A stretch of 27,696 nucleotides of DNA from BRH-c54 sp036567945 (GTDB taxonomy: Bacteria > Bacteroidota > Bacteroidia > Flavobacteriales_E > Vicingaceae). A program made the position numbers and the translations under genes. The stretch spans positions 1 to 27,696 of the forward strand of contig DATCTM010000075.1 in NCBI GenBank assembly GCA_036567945.1. Direction: 5' to 3'. Shown here one piece after another: positions 1 through 8,023 of the stretch (position 1 is its first letter; each line of letters begins with the position of its first letter). Below the pieces are notes generated by a model, which saw nothing but the letters and a program-made list of their open reading frames with translations, ran no database searches and was not told the origin of the DNA.

Positions 1-60
1 GACTTTAAAGTAATAAGCACAGACTTTGTTCCTAAAAATGCTACTCCTAAAGAAAACTAG
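1..60 (+). CDS. C-terminal tail of an unidentified upstream gene (partial)
   Basis: Frame 1 is open from the window edge to a TAG at 58-60 and encodes 19 residues ending in PKNATPKEN. A terminator hairpin follows 18 bases later, which supports this being a true gene end. The fragment is too short to identify; its polar, Lys/Asn/Pro-rich end is only typical of a C-terminal tail. Confidence 0.6.
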   Translation, partial: DFKVISTDFVPKNATPKEN

Positions 61-78
61 TTTTCTTACATAATACTT

Positions 79-112
79 AAAGCATCCGCCTTAATTGGTG
101 GATGCTTTTTTT
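79..112 (+). terminator. Rho-independent terminator
   Basis: AAAGCATCCGCC (79-90) pairs with GGTGGATGCTTT (97-108) around a 6-base loop, with one G-T wobble, and a T run follows. It lies just after the stop at 58-60 and ends about 19 bases before the purM start, so it insulates purM from the upstream gene. Confidence 0.85.
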
Positions 113-130
113 ATATATAAAATTTTGAAA

Positions 131-1312
131 ATGATAGAAGATAATAAATCAGAAAGATATATGGAAAGGGGTGTTTCAGCCTCTAAAGAAGATGTACATA
201 ATGCTATTAAAAATATTGATAAAGGATTGTTTCCTAAAGCGTTTTGTAAAATTGTAGCTGATACATTAACTGGGAGTGAAAATCATTGTGTAGTAATGCA
301 TGCAGATGGTGCTGGAACTAAGTCATCTTTAGCTTATGCATATTGGAAAGAAACCGGTGATTTATCTGTTTGGAAGGGAATAGCTCAAGATGCTTTAATA
401 ATGAATATTGACGACTTGTTGTGTGTGGGTGCAATTGATAATATTTTACTTTCATCTACTATTGGTAGAAATAAAAATTTAATTCCTGGTGAAGTACTTT
501 CCGAAATTATTAATGGTACTGAAGAATTATTGGAAGGATTAAGGAGTAATGGAATTGGAATTTATTCTACGGGTGGAGAAACAGCAGATGTTGGTGATTT
601 GGTAAGGACAATTATTGTCGATTCTACAGTAGTTTGTAGAATGAAAAAAGAAGACGTTATTGATAATGCGAATATTCAAGTTGGAGATGTAATTGTCGGC
701 TTGGCTTCGTACGGACAAGCCAGTTATGAAAAAGAATATAATGGAGGAATGGGAAGTAATGGTCTAACTTCGGCCAGGCATGATGTTTTTAACAAGTCTG
801 TTGCAGAAAAATTTCCTGAAACCTATGATAATAAAGTGCCTGAAAAGTTGGTTTATTCGGGTTCAAAAAAATTAACCGACAAAGTAGAAGGTGTTGATAT
901 TGATGCAGGAAAACTAGTACTTTCTCCAACTAGAACGTATGCACCTATTATTAAAAAAGTGTTAGAAAAACACAGAAAACAAATTCACGGAATGGTGCAT
1001 TGTAGTGGAGGTGCACAAACTAAAATTTTACATTTTGTAGATAACTTACATATAGTGAAAGATAATTTGTTAGAAACACCACCATTATTTAAATTAATTA
1101 AAGAGCAATCAGGAACTAGTTGGGAAGAGATGTATAAAGTTTTTAATATGGGACACAGAATGGAGTTGTATGTTCCACAAGCAATAGCTAATGAAATTAT
1201 TGGTATATCTCAATCATTTAATGTTGATGCCCAAGTTATTGGGAAAGTAGTTGAAAAAGGAGAGAAAAAACTGACCATAAAGAGTGTCTTTGGAGAATTT
1301 GTTTATCATTAA
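131..1312 (+). CDS. purM: Phosphoribosylformylglycinamidine cyclo-ligase (AIR synthase), Bacteroidota long form
   Basis: PurM catalyses ATP-dependent closure of FGAM to AIR, the fifth step of purine synthesis, in the cytoplasm. The protein has the AIR-synthase fold signatures: RGVSASKEDVHNAI near the N-terminus, the nucleotide-loop-like ADGAGTK at about residues 58-64, GGETAD at about 148-153, and NGGMGSNGLTSARHDVF mid-protein. At 393 residues it is longer than the roughly 345-residue enterobacterial enzyme, as is usual for the Bacteroidota form. I chose the ATG at 131. A TTG at 95 keeps the frame open but lies inside the terminator and would add residues unlike the family; an ATG at 161 would delete the conserved RY before RGVS. 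prfA follows after 9 bases, so the two are probably co-transcribed. No good promoter fits between the terminator and 131, except AAATTTTG at 120-127, which would give an almost leaderless mRNA. Confidence 0.93.
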   Translation: MIEDNKSERYMERGVSASKEDVHNAIKNIDKGLFPKAFCKIVADTLTGSENHCVVMHADGAGTKSSLAYAYWKETGDLSVWKGIAQDALIMNIDDLLCVGAIDNILLSSTIGRNKNLIPGEVLSEIINGTEELLEGLRSNGIGIYSTGGETADVGDLVRTIIVDSTVVCRMKKEDVIDNANIQVGDVIVGLASYGQASYEKEYNGGMGSNGLTSARHDVFNKSVAEKFPETYDNKVPEKLVYSGSKKLTDKVEGVDIDAGKLVLSPTRTYAPIIKKVLEKHRKQIHGMVHCSGGAQTKILHFVDNLHIVKDNLLETPPLFKLIKEQSGTSWEEMYKVFNMGHRMELYVPQAIANEIIGISQSFNVDAQVIGKVVEKGEKKLTIKSVFGEFVYH

Positions 1313-1321
1313 ATTATAGAA

Positions 1322-2401
1322 ATGAGTACCTTGTTAAAAAAATTAGAAGCCATTAACATCCGTTTCATGGAGATAGGGGAGCAAATTGTTGACCCAGAGA
1401 TTATTTCCGACATGAAACGATATGTGAAGTTGAATAAAGAATACAAAGATTTAGAAGAAATTGTAAAAACCTATAAAAAATATAAATCGGTAATAGATAA
1501 TATTGCTTCATCCAAAGAACTGCTTAAAACTGAAAAAGACAGAGACTTTATAGAGATGGCTAAGGCAGAAATTGAAGAGCTGAATGATGAGAAAGAAAAG
1601 TTAGAGGAAGAAATAAAACTAATGCTTGTTCCAAAAGATGAAGAAGATAGCAAAAACTCTATTGTTGAAATAAGAGCAGGAACAGGAGGGGATGAAGCAT
1701 CTATTTTTGTTGGAGATTTATTTAGAATGTATTCTAAATATATTGAAAGAAAAGGTTGGAAAATGGAGATCTTGTCTATGAGTGAAGGTACATCTGGGGG
1801 ATTTAAGGAAGTATCTTTTTCTGTTGAAGGGGATGATGTTTATGGAATATTGAAATTTGAATCGGGTGTACATCGTGTACAACGTGTGCCTCAAACAGAA
1901 ACACAAGGAAGAGTTCATACTTCGGCAGTTACAGTTGCCGTTTTGCCTGAAGCAGAAGAAGTAGATATAGAAATTAGAAAAGACGACATTAAAAGAGATA
2001 CTTATCGTTCGGGAGGTGCCGGAGGACAAAACGTAAATAAAGTAGAAACAGCTGTTAGGTTAACCCATATTCCAACAGGAATTGTTATTGAAAGACAAGT
2101 AGCTCGTTCCCAATTAAAGAATTACGAAATGGCAATGACTGCTTTACGTACCAAATTATATGAAGCTGAGGTTATAAAGCGAGAGCAAGCAAGAGCTGCC
2201 GAAAGAAAATCTCAGGTTTCTACAGGTGATAGATCTGCCAAAATTAGAACCTATAACTATTCTCAAGGTAGAGTTACCGACCACCGAATAGGATTAACCT
2301 TATATAACTTAGATGCTATAATTGCTGGAGATATTGATGAAATAATTCAAGCATTAAAATTGGCAGAAAATGCAGAAAAACTCCAAGCAGGAATTGAGTG
2401 A
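1322..2401 (+). CDS. prfA: Peptide chain release factor 1
   Basis: RF1 recognises UAA and UAG stop codons in the ribosomal A site and triggers hydrolysis of peptidyl-tRNA. At 359 residues it has the usual family length. The N-terminal third (about residues 1-105) is a charged, helical coiled-coil region. The codon-recognition tripeptide appears as P190-Q191-T192 inside RVPQTETQGRVHTS, which is the RF1-type PxT motif, not the SPF of RF2. The peptidyl-transferase loop GGAGGQNVNK contains the invariant GGQ at 234-236, the site normally methylated by PrmC. No in-frame stop or programmed frameshift is present, again fitting RF1. The gene starts 9 bases after purM, indicating an operon. The minus-strand open frames inside it are shadows. 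Confidence 0.97.
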   Translation: MSTLLKKLEAINIRFMEIGEQIVDPEIISDMKRYVKLNKEYKDLEEIVKTYKKYKSVIDNIASSKELLKTEKDRDFIEMAKAEIEELNDEKEKLEEEIKLMLVPKDEEDSKNSIVEIRAGTGGDEASIFVGDLFRMYSKYIERKGWKMEILSMSEGTSGGFKEVSFSVEGDDVYGILKFESGVHRVQRVPQTETQGRVHTSAVTVAVLPEAEEVDIEIRKDDIKRDTYRSGGAGGQNVNKVETAVRLTHIPTGIVIERQVARSQLKNYEMAMTALRTKLYEAEVIKREQARAAERKSQVSTGDRSAKIRTYNYSQGRVTDHRIGLTLYNLDAIIAGDIDEIIQALKLAENAEKLQAGIE

Positions 2402-2435
2402 TAGATGAAAAACAATAAATAATGAAAAGAAGCTA

Positions 2436-3935
2436 ATGTGGAATAAAAAACTTTATACTTCTCTAATTTGTTTATTGCTTGTTTTAAGTAGTGTAGCTCA
2501 AACCGACAAATCGAATTTGATTAGCTTTACAGGAACTCTTTTAGATGAAAATACCAATGCACCATTACCGTATGCAAATATTGTTATTGTGGGACAAAAT
2601 AAAGTGATTCCTACTAACGAAAAAGGTTATTTTCTTATTAAAAATGCAGATAAATCCGATACGCTTAATTTTCACTACATTGGCTACGAGCAAAAAAAAA
2701 TATGTGTTTGTGATTTGCAACAAGGTTCATATGTTTATTTAAAAGAAGAAATAATTAGTTTAAGTGAATTCTTTGTTTTCTCAAAAGATTACAACGCTAA
2801 AGAAATAATAAAAAATGTTTTATTAAATAAAGATAAGAATTACAAAAGTACACTAGCAAAAAAACGATTATTTATCCGACAACGTTATATCTCTAATGTA
2901 GATAAAGTTGATATTCACTTTAAAAAAAGCTCTTTTAGTCATTTGGATGAAAAAATGACCAAAGTGTTGGAGCAGAAAATACCAAAACAATCTCTTTCTT
3001 ATACCGACTTTTTAGGAGATATTTATACATCAGACAATAAAAATGACACCTTGAAAATTAGTCCAATAAAGTTGGTTCGTCTTAAAGATAAAAGTGTGGC
3101 AGATTTAGACCAACTTGAAAAAGTGTTTACGAACCTTTTTGCTAATACCAAAGAAAATGAATACTGGAAGTTAAAAAGTGGAATTATTGGAGGTAAAATT
3201 GATACTGAAATAACAGATCCGGATGCTGATTTGGATTCCTTAAGTGAGTTTCATAAAAACAATTTTACAATAAAAACTTATGCAGAAAGGTTGCAAAAAC
3301 GTTTTAATAATTTATTAGACGATAAAAAAAAGTGGGATTTTTTACATAACACTGGAAATTATGAATACACTCTTGTTGGAGGTACAAAAGTAAATGGTGA
3401 AGATGTTTTTATTATAGATTTTAAACCTAAAAAGAACGGTGAATTAACGGGTAGAGTTTATATTACAACAAATACTTATGCACTAGTAAAAGCAGATTTC
3501 AAATACGATGAAGGTAAAACTGGTACAAATATTCAACTATTTGGGGTAGGTTATACTTTAAATCAATTAGATATATCTATTTATTTTGAGAAAAAAGATG
3601 ATAGTTATCAATTAAAATATTATGCCCAAAAAACAGGAAATAAAATTAGTTTTGACAGAAATGTATCTTTAATAAAGAAAAGAAAACGATTTTTGATAGA
3701 TAAAGAACTTAATGAGATTAAAGTTGGATTGAATATGATTTCGCGCGAGGAAAGTTCTTTTGAAGTAATGGTTATTGATGAAATAAAAATTAGTAATCAA
3801 ACTTATGCTAACTTTAAACAAAAGGATACTTTTAAAATTATATACGTTGATCAATTTAATGACAATATATGGAAAGATTACAATATTATTGAGCCTATTC
3901 AACAAATGCGTGATTATAAAAAAACAGAATATTAA
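2436..3935 (+). CDS. Secreted CarboxypepD_reg-like domain protein of unknown function
   Basis: The 499-residue protein begins with a clear export signal (MWNKKLYTSLICLLLVLSS, probable cleavage after VAQ). Residues about 28-100 form a carboxypeptidase-regulatory-like beta domain: the pattern FTGTLLDENTNAPLPYANI, then NEKGYFLI, then FHYIGYEQ is the hallmark also found at the N-termini of TonB-dependent receptors. The remaining 400 residues are lysine- and asparagine-rich. Their later part (about 300-470) looks like alternating beta strands, as in outer-membrane-associated DUF5686-like proteins, but I see no catalytic motif and no T9SS tail. It probably sits in the periplasm or at the outer membrane. 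It lies 34 bases after prfA and 12 bases before pyrF, so it seems to be part of the same transcript even though its role is unrelated to nucleotide synthesis. Function unknown. Confidence 0.85.
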   Translation: MWNKKLYTSLICLLLVLSSVAQTDKSNLISFTGTLLDENTNAPLPYANIVIVGQNKVIPTNEKGYFLIKNADKSDTLNFHYIGYEQKKICVCDLQQGSYVYLKEEIISLSEFFVFSKDYNAKEIIKNVLLNKDKNYKSTLAKKRLFIRQRYISNVDKVDIHFKKSSFSHLDEKMTKVLEQKIPKQSLSYTDFLGDIYTSDNKNDTLKISPIKLVRLKDKSVADLDQLEKVFTNLFANTKENEYWKLKSGIIGGKIDTEITDPDADLDSLSEFHKNNFTIKTYAERLQKRFNNLLDDKKKWDFLHNTGNYEYTLVGGTKVNGEDVFIIDFKPKKNGELTGRVYITTNTYALVKADFKYDEGKTGTNIQLFGVGYTLNQLDISIYFEKKDDSYQLKYYAQKTGNKISFDRNVSLIKKRKRFLIDKELNEIKVGLNMISREESSFEVMVIDEIKISNQTYANFKQKDTFKIIYVDQFNDNIWKDYNIIEPIQQMRDYKKTEY

Positions 3936-3947
3936 TTTGAAATAAAG

Positions 3948-4757
3948 ATGAACAGACAAGCACTCATACAGCAAATTCAATCGAAACAATCCTTTTTATG
4001 TATTGGTTTAGATACTGATATTACTAAGATTCCTCAATATTTACTAAAAGAAAAAGACCCTATTTTTGAATTTAATAAGCAAATAATAGATGCTACTCAT
4101 GATTTATGTGTATCGTATAAATTAAATACTGCATTTTACGAAAGTATGGGGTTAAAAGGTTGGGAAGCCATGCAAAAGACTTTGGAGTATATTCCTAAAG
4201 AACAATTTACCATTGCAGATGCTAAAAGAGGAGACATAGGTAATACTTCAGCTATGTACGCTAAAGCTTTTTTTGAAAACATGGATTTTGATTCAGTAAC
4301 AGTTGCTCCATACATGGGAGAAGACTCTGTAAAACCATTTTTAACTTTCGAAAATAAATGGGTAATACTGTTAGCATTAACTTCAAATAAAGGTGCAGAT
4401 GACTTCCAGTTTTTTAAGCAAGATGAAGAGTTTTTGTTTGAAAAAGTTTTAAAAACATCTAAACAATGGGGTAATGATGGGCAACTAATGTACGTTGTTG
4501 GTGCTACACGTCCACAAATGCTTGAAGCCATTAGAAAGATAGTGCCATCAAGTTTTTTACTTGTTCCGGGTGTAGGGGCTCAAGGAGGCTCTTTGGCAGA
4601 GGTTTGTAAGTATGGAATGAATGAAGATGTAGGGCTGTTAATCAATTCTTCAAGAGCAATAATTTATGCTGGAAACGATAAAGATTTTGTTCAAAAGTCG
4701 AGAAATGAAGCAGCAAAAATTCAAAAAGAAATGAGTATCTTGCTGTCAAGTAAATAA
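3948..4757 (+). CDS. pyrF: Orotidine 5'-phosphate decarboxylase (type 2)
   Basis: PyrF converts OMP to UMP, the last step of de novo pyrimidine synthesis, in the cytoplasm. The catalytic Asp-x-Lys-x-x-Asp is visible as D91, K93 and D96 in IADAKRGDIGNT. Other family blocks are FLCIGLDTD at about 16-24, the substrate-binding KLNTAFYES at 58-66, TVAPYMGEDSV, and the phosphate-binding VPGVGAQGG near residue 208. The 269-residue length and these blocks match the long type-2 family found in Bacteroidota, Actinobacteria and Myxococcus, not the 230-residue E. coli type. The start follows the upstream gene by 12 bases. As I recall, purM, prfA and pyrF are neighbours in other Bacteroidota, which would make the gene between prfA and pyrF an insertion. 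Confidence 0.96.
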   Translation: MNRQALIQQIQSKQSFLCIGLDTDITKIPQYLLKEKDPIFEFNKQIIDATHDLCVSYKLNTAFYESMGLKGWEAMQKTLEYIPKEQFTIADAKRGDIGNTSAMYAKAFFENMDFDSVTVAPYMGEDSVKPFLTFENKWVILLALTSNKGADDFQFFKQDEEFLFEKVLKTSKQWGNDGQLMYVVGATRPQMLEAIRKIVPSSFLLVPGVGAQGGSLAEVCKYGMNEDVGLLINSSRAIIYAGNDKDFVQKSRNEAAKIQKEMSILLSSK

Positions 4758-4779
4758 TTAATTAAAACTGTAACAAATT

Positions 4780-5775
4780 ATGAATATAGAAGCATTTTCA
4801 ATTACCCCAATAATTTATATTGTATTAGGAATACTTTTTATCTCAGGTTCTTTTTTTGTAGTAAAACAAAAAACAGCAACGATTATTGAAAGATTTGGTA
4901 AATTCCAAAGAGTGGCAACAGCAGGGTTTAACTTAAAAATTCCTATAATAGATAAAAAAGCAGGAAGTGTAAACTTAAAAGTAATGGAACTACCTGTTGA
5001 TGTAGAAACGAAAACGAAAGACGATGTGTTTGTACGGTTAATCGTTTCCGTTCAGTATTATGTTGTTGAAACTAAAGAGGGAATTCAAACGTCTTTTTAT
5101 AAATTTGACGATCCAGCACGTCAAATACAATCTTACGTATTTGATTCTATTCGTTCTGAAGTGCCTAATATGTTTTTAGATGATGTGTTTAGTGAAAAAG
5201 ATAAAATTGCAAAAGCAGTTCAAATTGAATTAGCAGATGTAATGGAAGAGTATGGGTTTAGAATTATTAAGGCGTTAATAACAGATATAGACCCTGATTC
5301 TAAGGTAAAACATGCCATGAATGAAATTAATGCTGCCAAACGTATGAAAGAAGCAGCAAAAGAATATGCTGAAGCAGAAAAAATTAAAGTAGTAAAAGCT
5401 GCCGAAGCCGAAGCGGAAAGTAAAAAACTTCAAGGAAAGGGAATAGCCGATCAGCGAATTGCTATTGCTAATGGGATGAAGCAATCCGTTGAAGAGGTTA
5501 GAGGAGCAATGGAAGATGGTGTGACCGGACAGCAAGTTATGAATATGTTGTTTATGACACAACATTACGATACTGTTGGAAAGCTTTCGGAGCAAGGAGT
5601 TAATACTATTTTTATGCCTTATTCGCCAACTACAGTTGGAGATTTACAAACTCAAATTCAAGCAAGTTTATTAGCAGCTGATACGATTACTAGAAAAACT
5701 CCAGTTAAAAATATTAAGCCTTCTAAAACAGATAGAAATCAAGGGTTTAATGCTGGTGATTTTGATGGAGCTTAA
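4780..5775 (+). CDS. SPFH/band-7 (stomatin-prohibitin-like) membrane protein
   Basis: The 331-residue protein has one N-terminal membrane segment (about residues 9-28) followed directly by an SPFH domain: TATIIERFGKFQRV at about 32-45, then GFNLKIPIID, and ELPVDVETKTKDDVFV. A charged Ala/Glu/Lys helix (about 180-220, rich in EAEA and KAAEAEAESK) follows, the coiled coil through which such proteins form ring-like oligomers. The C-terminal part (about 225-300) contains the QHYDTVGKLSE and FMPYSP blocks seen in stomatin-like proteins of Bacteroidota. Family members scaffold membrane microdomains and often modulate FtsH-type proteases; which role applies here cannot be read from sequence. It starts 22 bases after pyrF and is probably the last gene of the run. 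Confidence 0.9.
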   Translation: MNIEAFSITPIIYIVLGILFISGSFFVVKQKTATIIERFGKFQRVATAGFNLKIPIIDKKAGSVNLKVMELPVDVETKTKDDVFVRLIVSVQYYVVETKEGIQTSFYKFDDPARQIQSYVFDSIRSEVPNMFLDDVFSEKDKIAKAVQIELADVMEEYGFRIIKALITDIDPDSKVKHAMNEINAAKRMKEAAKEYAEAEKIKVVKAAEAEAESKKLQGKGIADQRIAIANGMKQSVEEVRGAMEDGVTGQQVMNMLFMTQHYDTVGKLSEQGVNTIFMPYSPTTVGDLQTQIQASLLAADTITRKTPVKNIKPSKTDRNQGFNAGDFDGA

Positions 5776-5815
5776 ATTTTATGTAATAAAAACAAGATTT
5801 AATCGATGTTTTATA

Positions 5816-5823
5816 TAATTTTG
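5816..5823 (+). promoter_or_regulatory. Candidate Bacteroidota -7 element (TAATTTTG)
   Basis: TAATTTTG matches the TAnnTTTG -7 consensus exactly and lies 36 bases before the ATG at 5859. No TTG sits at the expected spacing upstream, so support is partial. It suggests that the secreted-protein gene is transcribed separately from the SPFH gene. Confidence 0.4.
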
Positions 5824-5858
5824 TCGGTGGAGGGTGTATTAATTTAATCGTTTTTATC

Positions 5859-6632
5859 ATGAAAAATTTATTTAAAACATTAATTGTTGTTTTAGCTTTA
5901 ACAACAACAGTAGACTCTTTTTCTCAAATTAGAATTACAGGAGTAGATCCTAATCAAAACTTAGTATTTATTAGAAATTATGGCTCCACAACTGTAGATA
6001 TTACTAGTCATATTTTGTCTTCTAAATTAACCAATTTTACGGTTGGTTCAATGACGGTAATTGCTGGAAATCCATCTTCTCTTGGTTCTATGCAAACTGC
6101 ATGGGTACAAGGAGGTTCTCTTGATGCTGCTGGTGCTGATTTAGCATTATATGCTCCGAATACAACAGACTTTAATAATACTTCTAACTTATTGGACTTT
6201 GTTCAATGGAAATCTGGAGGACATGGTAGAGAAGCTGTGGCAGTTAGTAAAGGGATATGGACAGCAGGAGACTTTGTTTGTGGAAATCCAACTTATACTT
6301 ATAACGGTAATGGCGGGACAGTAGATTACGGTGTTAATCATTGGAATGGGACGGGTTGTACAACTTCTATAGATGAGGCTAATGGTGGTGAAAAACTAAC
6401 CATATATCCAAACCCTGCAAAAGATGTGTTAAATGTGACAATAGCTTCAAATGTTGCTGTATTGTCTTATAGATTAATAAATATTTTAGGAGAAGTTGTT
6501 TTGGAGTCTAATCAAAATTATTCGAATGAAAAATTATCGTTAGACATTTCAGGTTTCCCTAAAGGACAATATGCATTGGTTGTTAATACGGCTACAGAAG
6601 TAATTACCAAGAAAGTGCTTATTACACAATAA
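5859..6632 (+). CDS. Secreted lamin-tail-like domain protein with T9SS type A sorting tail
   Basis: The 257-residue protein has three parts. A signal peptide covers residues 1-23 (MKNLFKTLIVVLALTTTVDS, cleavage near FSQ). A beta domain spans about 24-165; its pattern, NLVFIRNYGSTTVDITSHI then LLDFVQWKSGGHGREAVAV, resembles the lamin-tail domain found in secreted bacterial proteins. The T9SS type A tail spans about 180-257: LTIYPNPAKDVLNV, then YRLINILGEVV, KGQYALVV and a terminal KKVLITQ. T9SS cargo is exported across the outer membrane and usually anchored to A-LPS or released after tail removal. It appears to be a single-gene unit with its own -7 element upstream and a palindromic terminator downstream. 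The binding partner or function is unknown. Confidence 0.9.
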   Translation: MKNLFKTLIVVLALTTTVDSFSQIRITGVDPNQNLVFIRNYGSTTVDITSHILSSKLTNFTVGSMTVIAGNPSSLGSMQTAWVQGGSLDAAGADLALYAPNTTDFNNTSNLLDFVQWKSGGHGREAVAVSKGIWTAGDFVCGNPTYTYNGNGGTVDYGVNHWNGTGCTTSIDEANGGEKLTIYPNPAKDVLNVTIASNVAVLSYRLINILGEVVLESNQNYSNEKLSLDISGFPKGQYALVVNTATEVITKKVLITQ

Positions 6633-6670
6633 AATTATATTACTTAGAGAAAAAGAATCTAAAGCTAAAA

Positions 6671-6707
6671 AAAAGTCCGATAGAAATTTCTATCGGACTT
6701 TTTTTAT
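6671..6707. terminator. Bidirectional rho-independent terminator
   Basis: AAAAGTCCGATAGAAA (6671-6686) is followed directly by its exact reverse complement (6687-6702), with A runs on one side and T runs on the other. It lies between the convergent genes ending at 6632 (+) and 6724 (-), so it can end transcription in both directions. Confidence 0.9.
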
Positions 6708-6723
6708 GTCGTTTAATCTGTAG

Positions 6724-8019
6724 TTATTGTTTAAATAACTTAGAGGAATAATGATTTTTCTCACCAACAATGTTAAGCATATAAATACTATTGCTTAAAC
6801 TGAGGTTGTTAAGGTTGAGTTGGTTTGAGCCTTTGGTTACTAACTTAACTTCATTTGTAATCAATCTGCCTCTATAATCATATAAGTAGATGTTTAATTT
6901 TTCATTTTCGGTTGCTGTTACATTGAATTGAAAAACATTATCACTTAAGATAATTTGATTTACATTAAAGTTATTGTTAGAAGTACAAGTTGAAGCGACA
7001 ACATCAAAATATTCAAATGTACCATTAAAGTCAACTTGTTTTAAACGGTAATAGCTTGTAGTATAATTAGGAGTATTATCTGTATAAGAGTAATTAATCA
7101 TTGTGTTACTATTTCCGTTCCCTTGTACAGTAGCAATAGGGAAGAAGTTGATTGCATCTGTACTTTTTTCAATAACAAAATAGTCATTATTAATTTCAGA
7201 AGCAGTGGACCAATTAAGTACTACAAGTTCATTTTCACAATCAGTATCAAAATTTAGTAAAGATACGGGTAATGGAGATGAATTATCCACTAAAATCCAA
7301 TCTTTAAAAAAATCTGCTGAACTAATTACAGCATTGTTAACTCTGTCAGTAATTGTATTTACAGTTCCAAATAACAAACCTTCCCAATGACCTCCGGGTC
7401 CAGGTGGAGGAGAAGGGAATGGACAAGTGTTAACGCCTGAACCTGTTGTTGGATTAAATCGTTGAGCTTGTAAATTGGCTTCGTTAATAGTGTTTGCACC
7501 ACCTGATTCATTTCCGAAATCATAACCGAAACTTAATGTAGCCGCAGGTTTGGTAGCATAGGAATTACCATCAATTCTCCAAAAACGATCTACAACAAAT
7601 AGTGAGGCATCTGCTTGAATTATCGGAGAACACATATTAGTGACAGCCGGAGCAACAGATGGCCATGGAGCGTTCATGTTGTTTGTTCTATAGGTTGATA
7701 GTAATAGAGCTCCTCCAGCACTTCCTGCTGTAGTAATATTAATTTCTACAGGTACTTTTACACCGTTGGTGTTGGTAAAAGGTACAATATGAAGCCCTGT
7801 AGCATTGCCCACGTTCCATTTTACCAAATCTCTTTCGTTTTCAGATAAAATGTTCCCACCAGTTCCTGTTAAAGTAATAGCATTGGCAGCACCATTGTCA
7901 ATTACCAAATAAGCATTGTTTTCAATGTTGATGTATCCATTGTTATTTAGAACTAAACGGGCTTGAGAAAAAGTTATTCCCGGTAGTAACAGTAAGGATA
8001 TGAAAAGTAGTTTTTTCAT
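6724..8019 (-). CDS. Secreted protein with a degenerate T9SS type A tail
   Basis: The 431-residue protein starts with a signal peptide (MKKLLFISLLLLPGITFSQ). Residues about 20-225 form a domain I do not recognise; it opens with NNGYINIENNAYLVIDNG-type strands and contains a proline stretch, FPSPPPGPGG. Residues about 250-345 match a fibronectin-III-like module common before T9SS tails: PLPVSLLNFD, VVLNWSTASEINNDYFVIEK, then YYRLKQVDFNG. The last 80 residues fit a type A sorting domain (LNIYLYDYRGRLI, then NSIYMLNIV and a basic SSKLFKQ end), although the usual YPNP block is not recognisable. The start codon lies 4 bases beyond the stop of the S74 gene, so the two are almost certainly co-transcribed and may act together on the cell surface. 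Confidence 0.85.
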   Translation of the reverse strand: MKKLLFISLLLLPGITFSQARLVLNNNGYINIENNAYLVIDNGAANAITLTGTGGNILSENERDLVKWNVGNATGLHIVPFTNTNGVKVPVEINITTAGSAGGALLLSTYRTNNMNAPWPSVAPAVTNMCSPIIQADASLFVVDRFWRIDGNSYATKPAATLSFGYDFGNESGGANTINEANLQAQRFNPTTGSGVNTCPFPSPPPGPGGHWEGLLFGTVNTITDRVNNAVISSADFFKDWILVDNSSPLPVSLLNFDTDCENELVVLNWSTASEINNDYFVIEKSTDAINFFPIATVQGNGNSNTMINYSYTDNTPNYTTSYYRLKQVDFNGTFEYFDVVASTCTSNNNFNVNQIILSDNVFQFNVTATENEKLNIYLYDYRGRLITNEVKLVTKGSNQLNLNNLSLSNSIYMLNIVGEKNHYSSKLFKQ

Positions 8020-8023
8020 GGGG

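Noticed and set aside
95..130. TTG start at 95 for purM, extending the protein by 12 residues
   Set aside because: It lies within the terminator stem and adds residues not expected for the family; the ATG at 131 restores the usual N-terminus.
1471..2029. Minus-strand open frames opposite prfA
   Set aside because: Low-complexity Ser/Phe-rich shadows of a well-supported coding frame.
3669..5595. Minus-strand open frames opposite the CarboxypepD_reg-like gene, pyrF and the SPFH gene
   Set aside because: They are antisense to conserved genes and show no recognisable protein features.
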